64,000 nt of DNA from Serratia plymuthica (GTDB lineage Bacteria; Pseudomonadota; Gammaproteobacteria; Enterobacterales; Enterobacteriaceae). A program made the position numbers and the translations under genes. The stretch is from contig NZ_CP068771.1 in the NCBI RefSeq assembly GCF_018336935.1, positions 4,588,001 through 4,652,000 of the forward strand. The letters run 5' to 3'. The notes beneath the pieces were generated by a model that did not search any database, was not told the origin of the DNA, and was given only the letters and a program-made list of their open reading frames with translations. Positions 42,895-51,280 of this stretch are shown in pieces (positions within the stretch are counted from its first letter, which is position 1; the number at the start of each line of letters is the position of its first letter).

Positions 42895-43581
42895 TTAAGC
42901 TTTGCGATACAGGCGGCGTGGATGGCCGATATTGCCGTACATCATCTCCACGCGCACGAATTGATTGGCGACGCAGTATTCCAGGTAACGTCGGGCGGTG
43001 GTTTTGCTGATCCCGACCTGTTCGACGACGTCTTCCACCGCGTGCGCGATCTCCGGCCGGTTGATAAACAGCGCCTGTACCAGCTCCAGCGTATTGGCTT
43101 CAATGCCTTTGGCGCCAGGCTCGCTGGAAAACTGTTTGGATTGCAGGTTATACAATGCGTCGACGCTGCTCTGGTCTATCACTTTGAAGCTGCGCTGGGT
43201 TTGCACAAACTGCATAAAACGCTCCAGCGAGTTACGCAGCCGCTTGTAGGACACCGGTTTGATGATGTAATCGAAGGCGCCGTTGCGGATCGCCTGGCTG
43301 CAGGTATTCATATCGCTGGCGGCGGTAATGAAGATCACCGAACACCCGGGATTTTTCACCGCCGGCTCTTCCATCAGTTCAATGCCCTGGCCGTCCGGCA
43401 GAAAGTTATCCAGCAGGATCAGCCGTGGCTGGTGCGCGTTGACTTTGGCCCTGGCTTCGGCCAGCGTGGCGGCATGGGCCACCACCCGCAGAGTAAAGTT
43501 CTGCTCGATGAACTCTGCGTGCAGCGTCGCCAGTTGCGGCTCATCTTCCACGATCAAAACGTCCAGTGCTTCGTGTTGCAT
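42895..43581 (-). CDS. Response regulator of the CitB/DcuR (DpiA) family
   Basis: A 228-residue regulator with an N-terminal receiver domain: acidic pocket E12/D13, phospho-acceptor D58 (LLDNFLPDG) and the switch lysine in YIIKPVSYKRL. The C-terminal DNA-binding domain is of the CitB type, with the helix-turn-helix in VEDVVEQVGISKTTARRYLEYC. Partner kinase and transporter lie next to it. The family controls citrate or C4-dicarboxylate transport and fermentation genes; the likely target here is the divergent CitS-type symporter. Confidence 0.9.
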   Translation of the reverse strand: MQHEALDVLIVEDEPQLATLHAEFIEQNFTLRVVAHAATLAEARAKVNAHQPRLILLDNFLPDGQGIELMEEPAVKNPGCSVIFITAASDMNTCSQAIRNGAFDYIIKPVSYKRLRNSLERFMQFVQTQRSFKVIDQSSVDALYNLQSKQFSSEPGAKGIEANTLELVQALFINRPEIAHAVEDVVEQVGISKTTARRYLEYCVANQFVRVEMMYGNIGHPRRLYRKA

Positions 43582-43620
43582 AATCGGGTGCTCAAGACTG
43601 TTATAAGGTTTTTAGGTCTC

Positions 43621-43679
43621 TATCCGTCGTCTTTCAAACTTCAGCATTGTTGCTTGCGGCTCGAAATTCATAGGGGATA
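43621..43679. repeat. Internally deleted ERIC element overlapping the kinase 3' end
   Basis: 59 bp with the outer parts of an ERIC palindrome (TATCCGTCGTCTTTCAAAC and CTCGAAATTCATAGGGGATA) joined without the core. The last 14 codons of the sensor kinase, including its TGA, are read from it. Confidence 0.75.
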
Positions 43680-45259
43680 AATAAGGAAAATATGGCGCCG
43701 TGCGGATCGTTGTCCGACACTTCTATGCTGCCGTGTGCCTGCGCCACGTGGCTGGCGACCAGATGCAGGCCGATACCGTGGTCGCCTTTGTCATCTTTGG
43801 TGGTGACGCCCTGTTCAAACAGCGTATCGCGCACCTCCGCCGCAATGCCAGTGCCGCGGTCGGCCACTTCAATCACCAACTCATTGCTGCTGTCGCTGAT
43901 ATAGAGTTCTACCGCTTCGTGCGGCGCATCGCAATGCAGCGTAGCCTCTACCGCATTATCCAGCAAATTGCCGATGATCGACATCAGTTCGGTTTCGTTC
44001 AGCGCCGCCGGGATCTGCCGCAGCTGGCAGGCGGGATCAAAGCGCAATTCGACGCCTTTTTCCTTCGCGCTGGAGTATTTGCCCAGCAGCAAGCCGCACA
44101 ATGCGGCCGAACTGAAGCGCTGCGAGATAAAGTCGAGGATCTCTTGCGCGCCCTCCGACTGAGCCTCCACATAACGGATTGCCTCGTCGTAACGCTGCAT
44201 ATGCAGCAGCCCGGCGAGGGTGGCGGTCCAGTTCAGTTGTTCATGGCGCATGATGCGCAGGTTGTCGGCATAGCGCTTTACCTGGCTTAGCTGGCTGCTC
44301 AGGGTATTGATGTCATTTTTGTCGCGGAAACTGATCACCCAGCCTTGCAGCACATCTTCTTGCATGATGCGGACCCGGCTGGCGATCACCCGCACGTGGT
44401 TGAAGCGGCACACTTCATCGTGCGTATCCTGGCCCAGTTGCGACGCACCGAAGAAGTCCGGTTGCGACTGGATCACTTCGCCGATTTTACGGCCCATAAG
44501 GGCGCTGGCGGGTTGCCGCAGATCCAGCAGTTCGCGCGCCGCGTGGTTGATGGTGATGATCCGCAACTGGGGATCGACGGCAATAACGCCTTCGTAGATC
44601 GCTTCCAGCAGGGCCTTTTGCTGGCGTACCAGCAACGCAATTTCTTTGGGTTCAAGCCAGAACATTTGGCGTTTTAAATTCTTCGATAGCAGCCAGGAAA
44701 AAATAAACAGGGCGATTAACAGCAGCACAATGGAACCGACGATCTGCGTCAGGGTTCTGGCATTCAAATTGTCGATATGTGACTTCAGATAGCCAACCGA
44801 AACAATGCCGATGACGTGATTATTTTCATCCAGTATCGGCGCTTTGCTGCGCAATGAAATGCCGATGCCGCCTTTGCGGAACGAAATAATGCTTTTTCCT
44901 TCCAGGACTTCTTTATTATCGCCGCCGACCATCGGCGTGCCGACGCGATCGGCGTATTCGGAATGGTAAAGATGCCGGGCGCGATTATCGCCGATGACAA
45001 TATAACTGGCATCGCTGCTGGCGCGTATTTTCTTCATCAGCGCGGCGATTTGCTCAGGGTCGTTTTTTCCCACGGCGCTGACCAGGGAAGGGATCAGGGC
45101 TATCTCCCGCGCCTGCACCTGCGCTCGCGCGCCAAGGTCACGGTGCAACTGGGCATCCAACTGATAGTAGGTGTAAGCGCCAATCAACGTCAGCAGCAGA
45201 CAGGAGAAGGCGACCAGGCACAGGAACAGCTTGATTTGAAATGAGAGTTTTACGCGCAT
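43634..45259 (-). CDS. Sensor histidine kinase of the CitA/DcuS (DpiB) family
   Basis: A 541-residue membrane kinase. TM1 is at about 11-30 and TM2 at about 172-192, enclosing a periplasmic PAS-like domain with the ligand-contact pattern RHLYHSEYADRVGTP and FRKGGIGISLRSKAPI typical of citrate/C4-dicarboxylate sensors. A cytoplasmic PAS domain (about 210-320) leads to the H-box RHEQLN with phospho-acceptor H339, then the ATPase domain with NLLDNAVEA and GDHGIGLHL. The last residues, PYEFRAASNNAEV, come from an ERIC remnant. It lies 52 bases upstream of the response-regulator gene on the same strand. Confidence 0.9.
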   Translation of the reverse strand: MRVKLSFQIKLFLCLVAFSCLLLTLIGAYTYYQLDAQLHRDLGARAQVQAREIALIPSLVSAVGKNDPEQIAALMKKIRASSDASYIVIGDNRARHLYHSEYADRVGTPMVGGDNKEVLEGKSIISFRKGGIGISLRSKAPILDENNHVIGIVSVGYLKSHIDNLNARTLTQIVGSIVLLLIALFIFSWLLSKNLKRQMFWLEPKEIALLVRQQKALLEAIYEGVIAVDPQLRIITINHAARELLDLRQPASALMGRKIGEVIQSQPDFFGASQLGQDTHDEVCRFNHVRVIASRVRIMQEDVLQGWVISFRDKNDINTLSSQLSQVKRYADNLRIMRHEQLNWTATLAGLLHMQRYDEAIRYVEAQSEGAQEILDFISQRFSSAALCGLLLGKYSSAKEKGVELRFDPACQLRQIPAALNETELMSIIGNLLDNAVEATLHCDAPHEAVELYISDSSNELVIEVADRGTGIAAEVRDTLFEQGVTTKDDKGDHGIGLHLVASHVAQAHGSIEVSDNDPHGAIFSLFIPYEFRAASNNAEV

Positions 45260-45584
45260 GGCCGGGGTTCACCCTGAGAGTTCCTGAACGCTTACCCTAT
45301 CATGAGTCGCGGTTAATGTAATATTGCGTCCGATCAAGTTGTGATCGCAGCCACGGGATTATGCTTACCGGGCATAGCTATTCAACGGCTGCGATAAAAC
45401 GGATAAAATTTAAATGAAAATAGCATTAACACCATTAAAACCACGCATTATTTTACATAATCCTAATTAACTCCATAGAAACCATAACCACCATTAAAAA
45501 CCCTTTTTTATTTTGAACAAAATCACAGCAGTTAAGCCGTGCATTTATCTATGATGGCCGAACAAACTAATAAGAGGCCAGATT
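45260..45584. promoter_or_regulatory. Shared control region between kinase and symporter genes
   Basis: This 325-base gap has no gene. It is strongly A/T-rich from 45400 to 45545. The 10-mer ACCATTAAAA occurs twice on the plus strand (45431-45440 and 45490-45499), 59 bases apart, and is a candidate response-regulator site. A Shine-Dalgarno (AAGAGG) precedes the symporter ATG. I cannot assign promoter boxes with confidence. Confidence 0.5.
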
Positions 45585-46940
45585 ATGAGCACAACAGATG
45601 ATTCTTACCTCGTCGCCAAAGACAAAACGGCTGAAATACCGCTGAGAGAAAAATGGTGGCACATACTGGACAATTACAAAGTAGGGATTATTCCGTTACC
45701 GTTCTTTATTCTGGCCGGCGTACTTATTTTACTGGATTGCCTGGAAGGGAAATTACCGAGCGATATTGTGGTGATGGTCGCCACGCTGGCTTTCTTTGGC
45801 TTTGCCTGCGGCGAGTTTGGTAAGCGCCTGCCGCTGATCGGCAAAATGGGGGCGGCGGCGATCTGCGCCACCTTTATTCCTTCCGCACTGGTGCATTACG
45901 GCCTGCTGCCGGACGTGGTGGTGGAATCGACCACCAAATTCTATAAGTCGACCAATATTCTTTATCTCTATATCTGCTGCATTATCGTCGGCAGCATTAT
46001 GAGTATGAACCGTCAGGTGCTGATTCAGGGTTTCCTGCGGATCTTCGTGCCCATGCTGTGCGGTGAGATTGTCGGCATGCTGGTGGGGATGGCGGTTGGC
46101 ATGGCGCTTGGGCTGGAGCCGTTCCAGATCTTCTTCTTCCTGATCCTGCCAATCATGGCCGGTGGTGTCGGCGAAGGGGCTATACCGCTGTCGATGGGGT
46201 ACGCGGCGATCCTGCATATGGAGCAGGGCGTGGCGCTGGGCCGCATTCTGCCGATCGTCATGCTCGGTAGCCTGACCGCCATTATCCTTGCCGGCCTGCT
46301 CAACCAACTCGGCAAGCGCTATCCGCACCTGACCGGTGAAGGCAGCCTGATGCCAAGCAAACAGGGCGACAGCGATATGGCCGCCGTGGATAAAATCAGC
46401 GGCAAGGTGGATGTCAGCACCATTGCCTGCGGCGCTTTATTGGCTATTTTGCTGTACATGGTGGGGATGTTGCTGCACCGCATGATTGGTTTGCCTGCAC
46501 CGGTCGGCATGCTGTTTGCCGCCGTGGCGGTGAAGCTGGCGCACGGCGTGTCGCCGCGCATTCAGGAAGGTTCGCAGGTGGTGTATAAATTCTTCCGCAC
46601 CGCAGTGACCTATCCGATTCTGTTTGCCGTCGGCGTGGCGATCACCCCATGGCAGGAACTGGTCAACGCCTTCACCCTGCAAAACCTGGTGGTGATTGTC
46701 AGCACCGTCTGTGCGCTGGTGGCGACCGGTTTCTTCGTCGGCAAGAAAATTGGCATGCATCCCATTGATGTGGCGATAGTCTCCTGTTGCCAGAGCGGGC
46801 AGGGCGGCACCGGTGACGTCGCTATTCTTACCGCCGGCAACCGCATGTCGCTGATGCCGTTTGCCCAGATTGCCACCCGTATCGGCGGTGCGATTAACGT
46901 CTCGCTCTCTCTGCTGGTACTGGCCAAATTTTTCGCATAA
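45585..46940 (+). CDS. 2-hydroxycarboxylate transporter (CitS/MaeN-type sodium symporter)
   Basis: A 451-residue inner-membrane protein of the 2HCT family, which carries citrate (CitS), malate (MaeN) or both (CimH) with sodium or protons. Two re-entrant-loop glycine motifs are seen: PIMAGGVGEGAIPLS in the first half and CQSGQGGTGDVAILTAGNRM in the second, the latter followed by the conserved QIATRIGGA segment. Klebsiella CitS has the same organisation. No citrate lyase genes are in the window, so the substrate could equally be malate. It is divergent from its probable CitA/CitB-type regulators. Confidence 0.9.
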   Translation: MSTTDDSYLVAKDKTAEIPLREKWWHILDNYKVGIIPLPFFILAGVLILLDCLEGKLPSDIVVMVATLAFFGFACGEFGKRLPLIGKMGAAAICATFIPSALVHYGLLPDVVVESTTKFYKSTNILYLYICCIIVGSIMSMNRQVLIQGFLRIFVPMLCGEIVGMLVGMAVGMALGLEPFQIFFFLILPIMAGGVGEGAIPLSMGYAAILHMEQGVALGRILPIVMLGSLTAIILAGLLNQLGKRYPHLTGEGSLMPSKQGDSDMAAVDKISGKVDVSTIACGALLAILLYMVGMLLHRMIGLPAPVGMLFAAVAVKLAHGVSPRIQEGSQVVYKFFRTAVTYPILFAVGVAITPWQELVNAFTLQNLVVIVSTVCALVATGFFVGKKIGMHPIDVAIVSCCQSGQGGTGDVAILTAGNRMSLMPFAQIATRIGGAINVSLSLLVLAKFFA

Positions 46941-46972
46941 TAACCAATAAGACCTAAGCATTTCTTTGCCTT

Positions 46973-46998
46973 TCCCCGCCCCCGCGGGGATTTTTTTT
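46973..46998 (+). terminator. Terminator of the symporter gene
   Basis: TCCCCGC/GCGGGGA arms with a CCCC loop are followed by eight T, 33 bases after the stop. A second inverted repeat (46999-47017, GCCCGTTC/GAACGGGC) follows directly. Confidence 0.92.
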
Positions 46999-47030
46999 GC
47001 CCGTTCGGCGAACGGGCGGGAGATTACCGG

Positions 47031-48002
47031 CTACGCCGCCTGTTTGGCGGCCGCGTCATACCAGGCGAAATAGCGCTCCACACCCTGACGGCCGGATTCA
47101 ATCAGTGCGCGCTTTTTGGCTTCGCTGATGGCGAAATCCAGCGTGCCGACGTCAAGGGTGTCTACGTAAAGGGTCCGCTTCCAGTCGTCGCTGTCCAGAT
47201 GCACCTTGGTCTGAATATCCAGCAGGGTGTTGACCACCGCCAGAGTGAAATCGCACAGGTTATTGATGGCGATTTTATTGACCGATTGGCCCGCCGCCTG
47301 TGCAATTTCGTTGGCGGAATCCAGCCGAATACCCAGGGTTCGGGTATTGATCTGTTGCGTGGTGACGTCGATATAGGGCGGCGATGCGGTGAAGTCGTAA
47401 TCGAACATGCGTACCGGATAGTTATCGATTGTGCCGCCGTCGATACACAGATCGCCCAGCTGATTGTTTTTAGCCACAAAGGCGAAGGGGAATGACATGG
47501 AGATCCGCAATCCATCCGCAACCTTCATACGCGGCGTTGTCTGATGGGAGTACACCTCGCGCAGCCCGCTGTTTAAATTGGCGCCAATAAAGTAGAGGGA
47601 TTTAAATCCTTTTGTTTCTTTCAATGCTTCAAATTTCTCAAAGGTAATATCCGCATTTCCGGTATATCGCTTGATAATATTGCGCGACCAGGAGTAAAAA
47701 TAATCGCCGGGGGCAACGCCATATTGATTAAACAGGCGATGCGCATCGTAGAGAGAGCCAAAAATACCGCCGTTATAATCGAGGAACTTCTTGAAATTCA
47801 TGTCGGACAGAATTTTCGTGACATCGGCGGCGCTGCAGCCCAGGCCCACCAGCAGTGCAGCTATCGCGCCGGCCGAAGCTCCGGAGGTTTTTTTGATCTG
47901 CGGCATAATGCCTTTGGCTTCCAACATTTCCAAAACGCCGCCATAGGCGATACCTTTTACGCCGCCGCCTTCAAACACCAGATTTTCAAATTGATATTTC
48001 AT
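47031..48002 (-). CDS. Patatin-like phospholipase
   Basis: A 323-residue patatin-family serine lipase. The oxyanion motif GGGVKG is at 12-17, the nucleophile elbow GASAG gives S43, and the dyad aspartate is D188 in CIDGGTIDNYP. There is no signal peptide or membrane segment, so it is cytoplasmic or exported by a non-Sec route. Related proteins include ExoU-type and type VI secreted phospholipases, and the CapV effector of CBASS defence. I see no nucleotidyltransferase, secretion gene or immunity gene next to it, so the role is open. It is a single-gene unit with an A/T-rich upstream region. Confidence 0.85.
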   Translation of the reverse strand: MKYQFENLVFEGGGVKGIAYGGVLEMLEAKGIMPQIKKTSGASAGAIAALLVGLGCSAADVTKILSDMNFKKFLDYNGGIFGSLYDAHRLFNQYGVAPGDYFYSWSRNIIKRYTGNADITFEKFEALKETKGFKSLYFIGANLNSGLREVYSHQTTPRMKVADGLRISMSFPFAFVAKNNQLGDLCIDGGTIDNYPVRMFDYDFTASPPYIDVTTQQINTRTLGIRLDSANEIAQAAGQSVNKIAINNLCDFTLAVVNTLLDIQTKVHLDSDDWKRTLYVDTLDVGTLDFAISEAKKRALIESGRQGVERYFAWYDAAAKQAA

Positions 48003-48213
48003 AATAATTCCTTACTCGTTGTTTGGGTGAGTAAAGAAAATAACGGATTCGAATTTTATTAAATATTGATTGGGGTTGTGTGGCTTTCCAGACAAAATCA
48101 TTCAAATTAAATATATTTTTTTAAATGATATAATTTAAATTTATTTGTTGCGCAGGCGCATCGGCGGTTTTGGGGTAATACTTACCGCTGTCCAATCACA
48201 ATAAGGAGTCATC
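48003..48213. promoter_or_regulatory. A/T-rich divergent promoter region between patatin and MBL genes
   Basis: 211 bases, markedly A/T-rich at 48040-48150 compared with the flanking genes. It must hold promoters for both divergent genes, but I cannot pick boxes with confidence. AAGGAG (48203-48208) is the ribosome binding site of the MBL gene. Confidence 0.4.
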
Positions 48214-49158
48214 ATGTTCTGGAAAGGTTACCTGTTAGCTGCGGCATTGGCGGTTATGGCGTTGCAGGCTACGGCCGCTGCACCGCAGGTAAAAACGCCT
48301 TCACCGGGTTTTTACCGCATCATGCTGGGCAGTTATGAAGTCACGGCCTTGTCCGACGGCGTGATCCGTCTGCCGGTGGATAAACTGCTGCTCAACAGTA
48401 CGCCGCAACAAATTGCCGAGGGCCTGGCGGAACATCATCAGAGCCTGCCGGTGGTCACCTCGGTCAACGCCTATTTGATCAATACCGGCAGCAAGCTTGT
48501 CATGATTGACGCCGGTGCCGGTAAGCTGTTGGGTGACGGTCTGGATCAACTGGTGAATCATCTTCGGGCGTCCGGCTACCAGCCGGAACAGATAGATGAA
48601 ATTTATCTGACTCATATGCACCCGGATCATTTGGGCGGGCTGACGGAAAACGGTCGGGCGCGCTTCCCTAATGCTCTGGTGCGCGCTTCGCAGCAGGATG
48701 CCGATTTTTGGCTGAGCGAAAAACACCTGCAACAAGCGAAGGCGGAAGATAAGGCCGGTTTTGAAAACGCGATAGCGGCGATCAAGCCCTATCAGGCCGC
48801 CGGGCATTTCAAACCCTTCAGCAACGACGGCGAGCTGTCGCCGGGCATTGCCGCATTCGCTGCCCACGGCCATACGCCGGGCCACAGCGTTTATCAGGTG
48901 ACCAGCCAGGGTAAAAAGCTGTTGTTGATGGGCGATTTGATCCACGTGGCCGCAGTACAGTTTGCCCATCCGCAGGTGGCGATCAGTTTCGACAGCGACG
49001 CCAAAGCGGCGGTCGCGCAACGGCTGAGGGTGTTTGGCGACAGCGCCCGACAAAGTGAGTTGGTCGGAGCCGCGCACCTGTCGTTCCCTGGCCTGGGTTA
49101 CCTGAACAAGCAGGGGGAAGGCTACAACTGGGTGCCGCTGGATTACGGCGCCTTGTAG
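48214..49158 (+). CDS. Exported metallo-beta-lactamase-fold hydrolase
   Basis: A 314-residue protein with a Sec signal peptide (about 1-22, ending ATAAA) and the MBL-fold zinc motif HMHPDH at 134-139, a second histidine in AHGHTPGHS and the bridging aspartate in LLLMGDLIHV. It belongs to the broad group that contains AHL lactonases and penicillin-binding-type hydrolases of the class B-like superfamily. The substrate cannot be inferred. It would act in the periplasm with two metal ions. Confidence 0.85.
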   Translation: MFWKGYLLAAALAVMALQATAAAPQVKTPSPGFYRIMLGSYEVTALSDGVIRLPVDKLLLNSTPQQIAEGLAEHHQSLPVVTSVNAYLINTGSKLVMIDAGAGKLLGDGLDQLVNHLRASGYQPEQIDEIYLTHMHPDHLGGLTENGRARFPNALVRASQQDADFWLSEKHLQQAKAEDKAGFENAIAAIKPYQAAGHFKPFSNDGELSPGIAAFAAHGHTPGHSVYQVTSQGKKLLLMGDLIHVAAVQFAHPQVAISFDSDAKAAVAQRLRVFGDSARQSELVGAAHLSFPGLGYLNKQGEGYNWVPLDYGAL

Positions 49159-49163
49159 ACCTC

Positions 49164-49190
49164 AGGCCGCCGAACAGGCGGCCTGTTATT
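49164..49190 (+). terminator. Hairpin after the MBL gene
   Basis: AGGCCGCC/GGCGGCCT arms with a 5-base loop lie just after the stop, followed by the weakly T-rich GTTATT. It also abuts the end of the convergent LysR gene. Confidence 0.6.
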
Positions 49191-50079
49191 GATTGTGTGC
49201 GGCAAAAACCTTGCTGAACCAGTCGATAAAGACCCTCACCCGTGGCGACAGTTGGCGGTTACGCGGGTAGAGCAGCGAAACCGGCATCGGTGTGGAGGGG
49301 CATTGCGGCAGCAGCGGCAGCAGGTTGCCGTTGGCCAAATCGTCAAGCAGGTGATAACGCGGCACCTGAATAATGCCCAGCCCCATGCGCGCCGCCGCGA
49401 CCAGGCTTTCCGCTGCGCTGACCGACACCGTACTGGGCAATGTCACCTGTTGCGGCAGGCCGTTGACGTTAAACTCCAGCGGCATCACCGTGCCGGTAGC
49501 CGAGGAGCGGAAACCGACCATGCGGTGCCCCTGAAGGTGATCGAGGCTGAGCGGTGTACCGAAGCGCCGCAGGTATTCCGGCGCGGCGCAGGTGACTTCT
49601 TCCAACTCCCCCAATCGGCGCGCCGCCATATCGCTGTCTTTCAGTTTGCCGACGCGCACCACGCAGTCGATGCCTTCCCGCACCGGATCCACCAGCCTGT
49701 CACCTTCGCTCATGTAAAATTCGATATCCGGATACTGCGCCAAAAAGTCGGGCAAGCCCGGCAGCAGAAAGTGCCGAGCCAGCGTGCCATGCACGTCGAT
49801 GCGCAACAGCCCGCGCGGCTTGGCGCCGGCAAACGTCATCTCGGCATCTTCGATATCCGCCAGAATGATCAGGCAGCGCTGATAGTAGGCTTCGCCATCC
49901 AGCGTCGGGCTGACATGGCGCGTGGTGCGCTGCAGCAGCCGCACCTGTAACCGCGCCTCCAGCTGTTTGATGGCATCGGTTACCGTCGAACGCGGCAGGT
50001 TCATATCCTGTGCGGCTTGAGTAAAACTGCGCTGTTCCACCACGCGGGTGAACAGGCGCATGGCATCAATTCTGTCCAT
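49186..50079 (-). CDS. LysR-family regulator divergent from SDR gene
   Basis: A 297-residue LysR regulator of the common CrgA/DsdC-like subgroup. The helix-turn-helix SFTQAAQDMNLPRSTVTDAIKQLEARL spans about 17-43. The effector domain begins around residue 90 (RGLLRIDVHGTLARHFLLPGLPDF). It shares a 124-base promoter region with the SDR gene and is its probable regulator. The inducer is unknown. Confidence 0.88.
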   Translation of the reverse strand: MDRIDAMRLFTRVVEQRSFTQAAQDMNLPRSTVTDAIKQLEARLQVRLLQRTTRHVSPTLDGEAYYQRCLIILADIEDAEMTFAGAKPRGLLRIDVHGTLARHFLLPGLPDFLAQYPDIEFYMSEGDRLVDPVREGIDCVVRVGKLKDSDMAARRLGELEEVTCAAPEYLRRFGTPLSLDHLQGHRMVGFRSSATGTVMPLEFNVNGLPQQVTLPSTVSVSAAESLVAAARMGLGIIQVPRYHLLDDLANGNLLPLLPQCPSTPMPVSLLYPRNRQLSPRVRVFIDWFSKVFAAHNQ

Positions 50080-50203
50080 GGTTATTGTTCGTTTATTTCG
50101 GATAGTGATGACGAATTTTAGGTGATTATTCGCCGGTGCGAAAGGTGCATTATCACTCTACGCCGGCAAGCCTGCCGACGCTTATCCGAAGAGGACTGAG
50201 AAG

Positions 50204-50944
50204 ATGAACAACAGCAACCCGCAAATCGCCATTGTGACCGGAGCCTCTCGCGGCATTGGCGCCGCCATTGCCGAGCGGCTGGCAGCGGACGGTTTTACCG
50301 TGATCGTCAACTATGCGGGCAACCAGGCATTGGCCGATGAGCTGGTGCGTAAAATTGAACAAAACGGCGGCCGCGCGCTGAGCGCCAAAGCCGACGTCAG
50401 CGATGCGGCCGCCGTCGCCCAGCTGTTTGACCGCGCCGAACAAGCTTTCGGCGGTGTCGATATTCTGGTGAATAACGCCGGAGTGATTGCTCTGGCGCCT
50501 GTGGCGGAAATGAGCGACGCCGACGCCGATCGCCTGATCGACATCAACCTGAAAGGCACCTTCAACACGCTGCGTGAAGCGGCAAAGCGTTTACGTGACA
50601 ATGGGCGCATCATTAACTTTTCATCCAGCGTGGTGGGGTTGCTGCAGCCGGGCTATGGCATGTACGCCGCCAGCAAGGCCGCCGTCGAAGCGCTGACCAG
50701 CGTATTGGCCAAAGAGTTGCGCGGCCGCAACATTACCGTCAATGCGATTGCGCCTGGGCCGACCGCCACCAGCCTGTTCCTGGATGGCAAAACTCCGGAG
50801 CTGATTGAGCGTCTGGCGCAGATGGCGCCGCTGGAACGCCTGGGCCAGCCGCAGGATATCGCCGCCGCGGTCTCCTTCCTGGCCGGTGCCGACGGCAGCT
50901 GGGTCAACGGCCAAACCCTGCGCGCCAACGGCGGCATCATCTGA
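50204..50944 (+). CDS. Short-chain dehydrogenase/reductase
   Basis: A classical SDR of 246 residues. The nucleotide-binding motif TGASRGIG is at 12-19, NNAG at 90-93, and the catalytic Tyr/Lys pair is Y154 and K158 (YAASK) with the serine before it near 140. Its cofactor is probably NADP(H), judged by the basic/serine residues of the first loop. It resembles 3-oxoacyl-ACP reductases and related detoxifying SDRs; the substrate is not evident. It is divergent from the LysR gene. Confidence 0.88.
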   Translation: MNNSNPQIAIVTGASRGIGAAIAERLAADGFTVIVNYAGNQALADELVRKIEQNGGRALSAKADVSDAAAVAQLFDRAEQAFGGVDILVNNAGVIALAPVAEMSDADADRLIDINLKGTFNTLREAAKRLRDNGRIINFSSSVVGLLQPGYGMYAASKAAVEALTSVLAKELRGRNITVNAIAPGPTATSLFLDGKTPELIERLAQMAPLERLGQPQDIAAAVSFLAGADGSWVNGQTLRANGGII

Positions 50945-51008
50945 TTGACGACGCGCCGCCGCAGGATCGGGTATCCTGTGGCGGAACACATCACATCAAG
51001 GGCGGTTT

Positions 51009-51203
51009 ATGGCGGGCGACAATCAGCAATCCCAGCACGGCGTGAGATCGCCTTGCGTCAGCCTGTGCCGGATCGACGACGAAACCCAGCAGTGCCGGGG
51101 ATGTCGGCGCACGCGGGCGGAGATCGCCGCCTGGCCGACCGCCAGCGACGAGGAGAAACGTGCCATTTGGCAGCGGCTTGAGCTGCGTCAATGGATGAAA
51201 TAA
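51009..51203 (+). CDS. DUF1289 family protein
   Basis: A 64-residue protein with the cysteine pattern SPCVSLCRIDDETQQCRGCRRTRAEIAAW of DUF1289 (YdhL-like proteins), probably a small metal- or cluster-binding domain. The function is unknown. It follows the SDR gene by 64 bases on the same strand and may be co-transcribed. Confidence 0.75.
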   Translation: MAGDNQQSQHGVRSPCVSLCRIDDETQQCRGCRRTRAEIAAWPTASDEEKRAIWQRLELRQWMK

Positions 51204-51231
51204 TCCTCAACGTCATTGCTCAGTCAGACTT

Positions 51232-51255
51232 CATGTAGCACAATTGAGCTACATG
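51232..51255. promoter_or_regulatory. Operator palindrome of the toxin-antitoxin operon
   Basis: CATGTAGC and GCTACATG form a perfect 8-bp inverted repeat around an 8-base A/T-rich centre, 25 bases before the antitoxin start. Ribbon-helix-helix antitoxins bind such palindromes to autoregulate their operon. Confidence 0.7.
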
Positions 51256-51280
51256 AGATTGACCTATGTTGGGAGCGATT

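Noticed and set aside
46999..47017. Inverted repeat considered as a terminator for the patatin gene
   Set aside because: On the minus strand it is followed by A residues rather than T, so it does not fit intrinsic termination of the leftward gene.
47031..48002. Patatin gene considered as a CBASS defence operon
   Set aside because: No CD-NTase, Cap2/Cap3 or HORMA/TRIP13 gene is adjacent; the neighbours are an MBL hydrolase and a carboxylate symporter.
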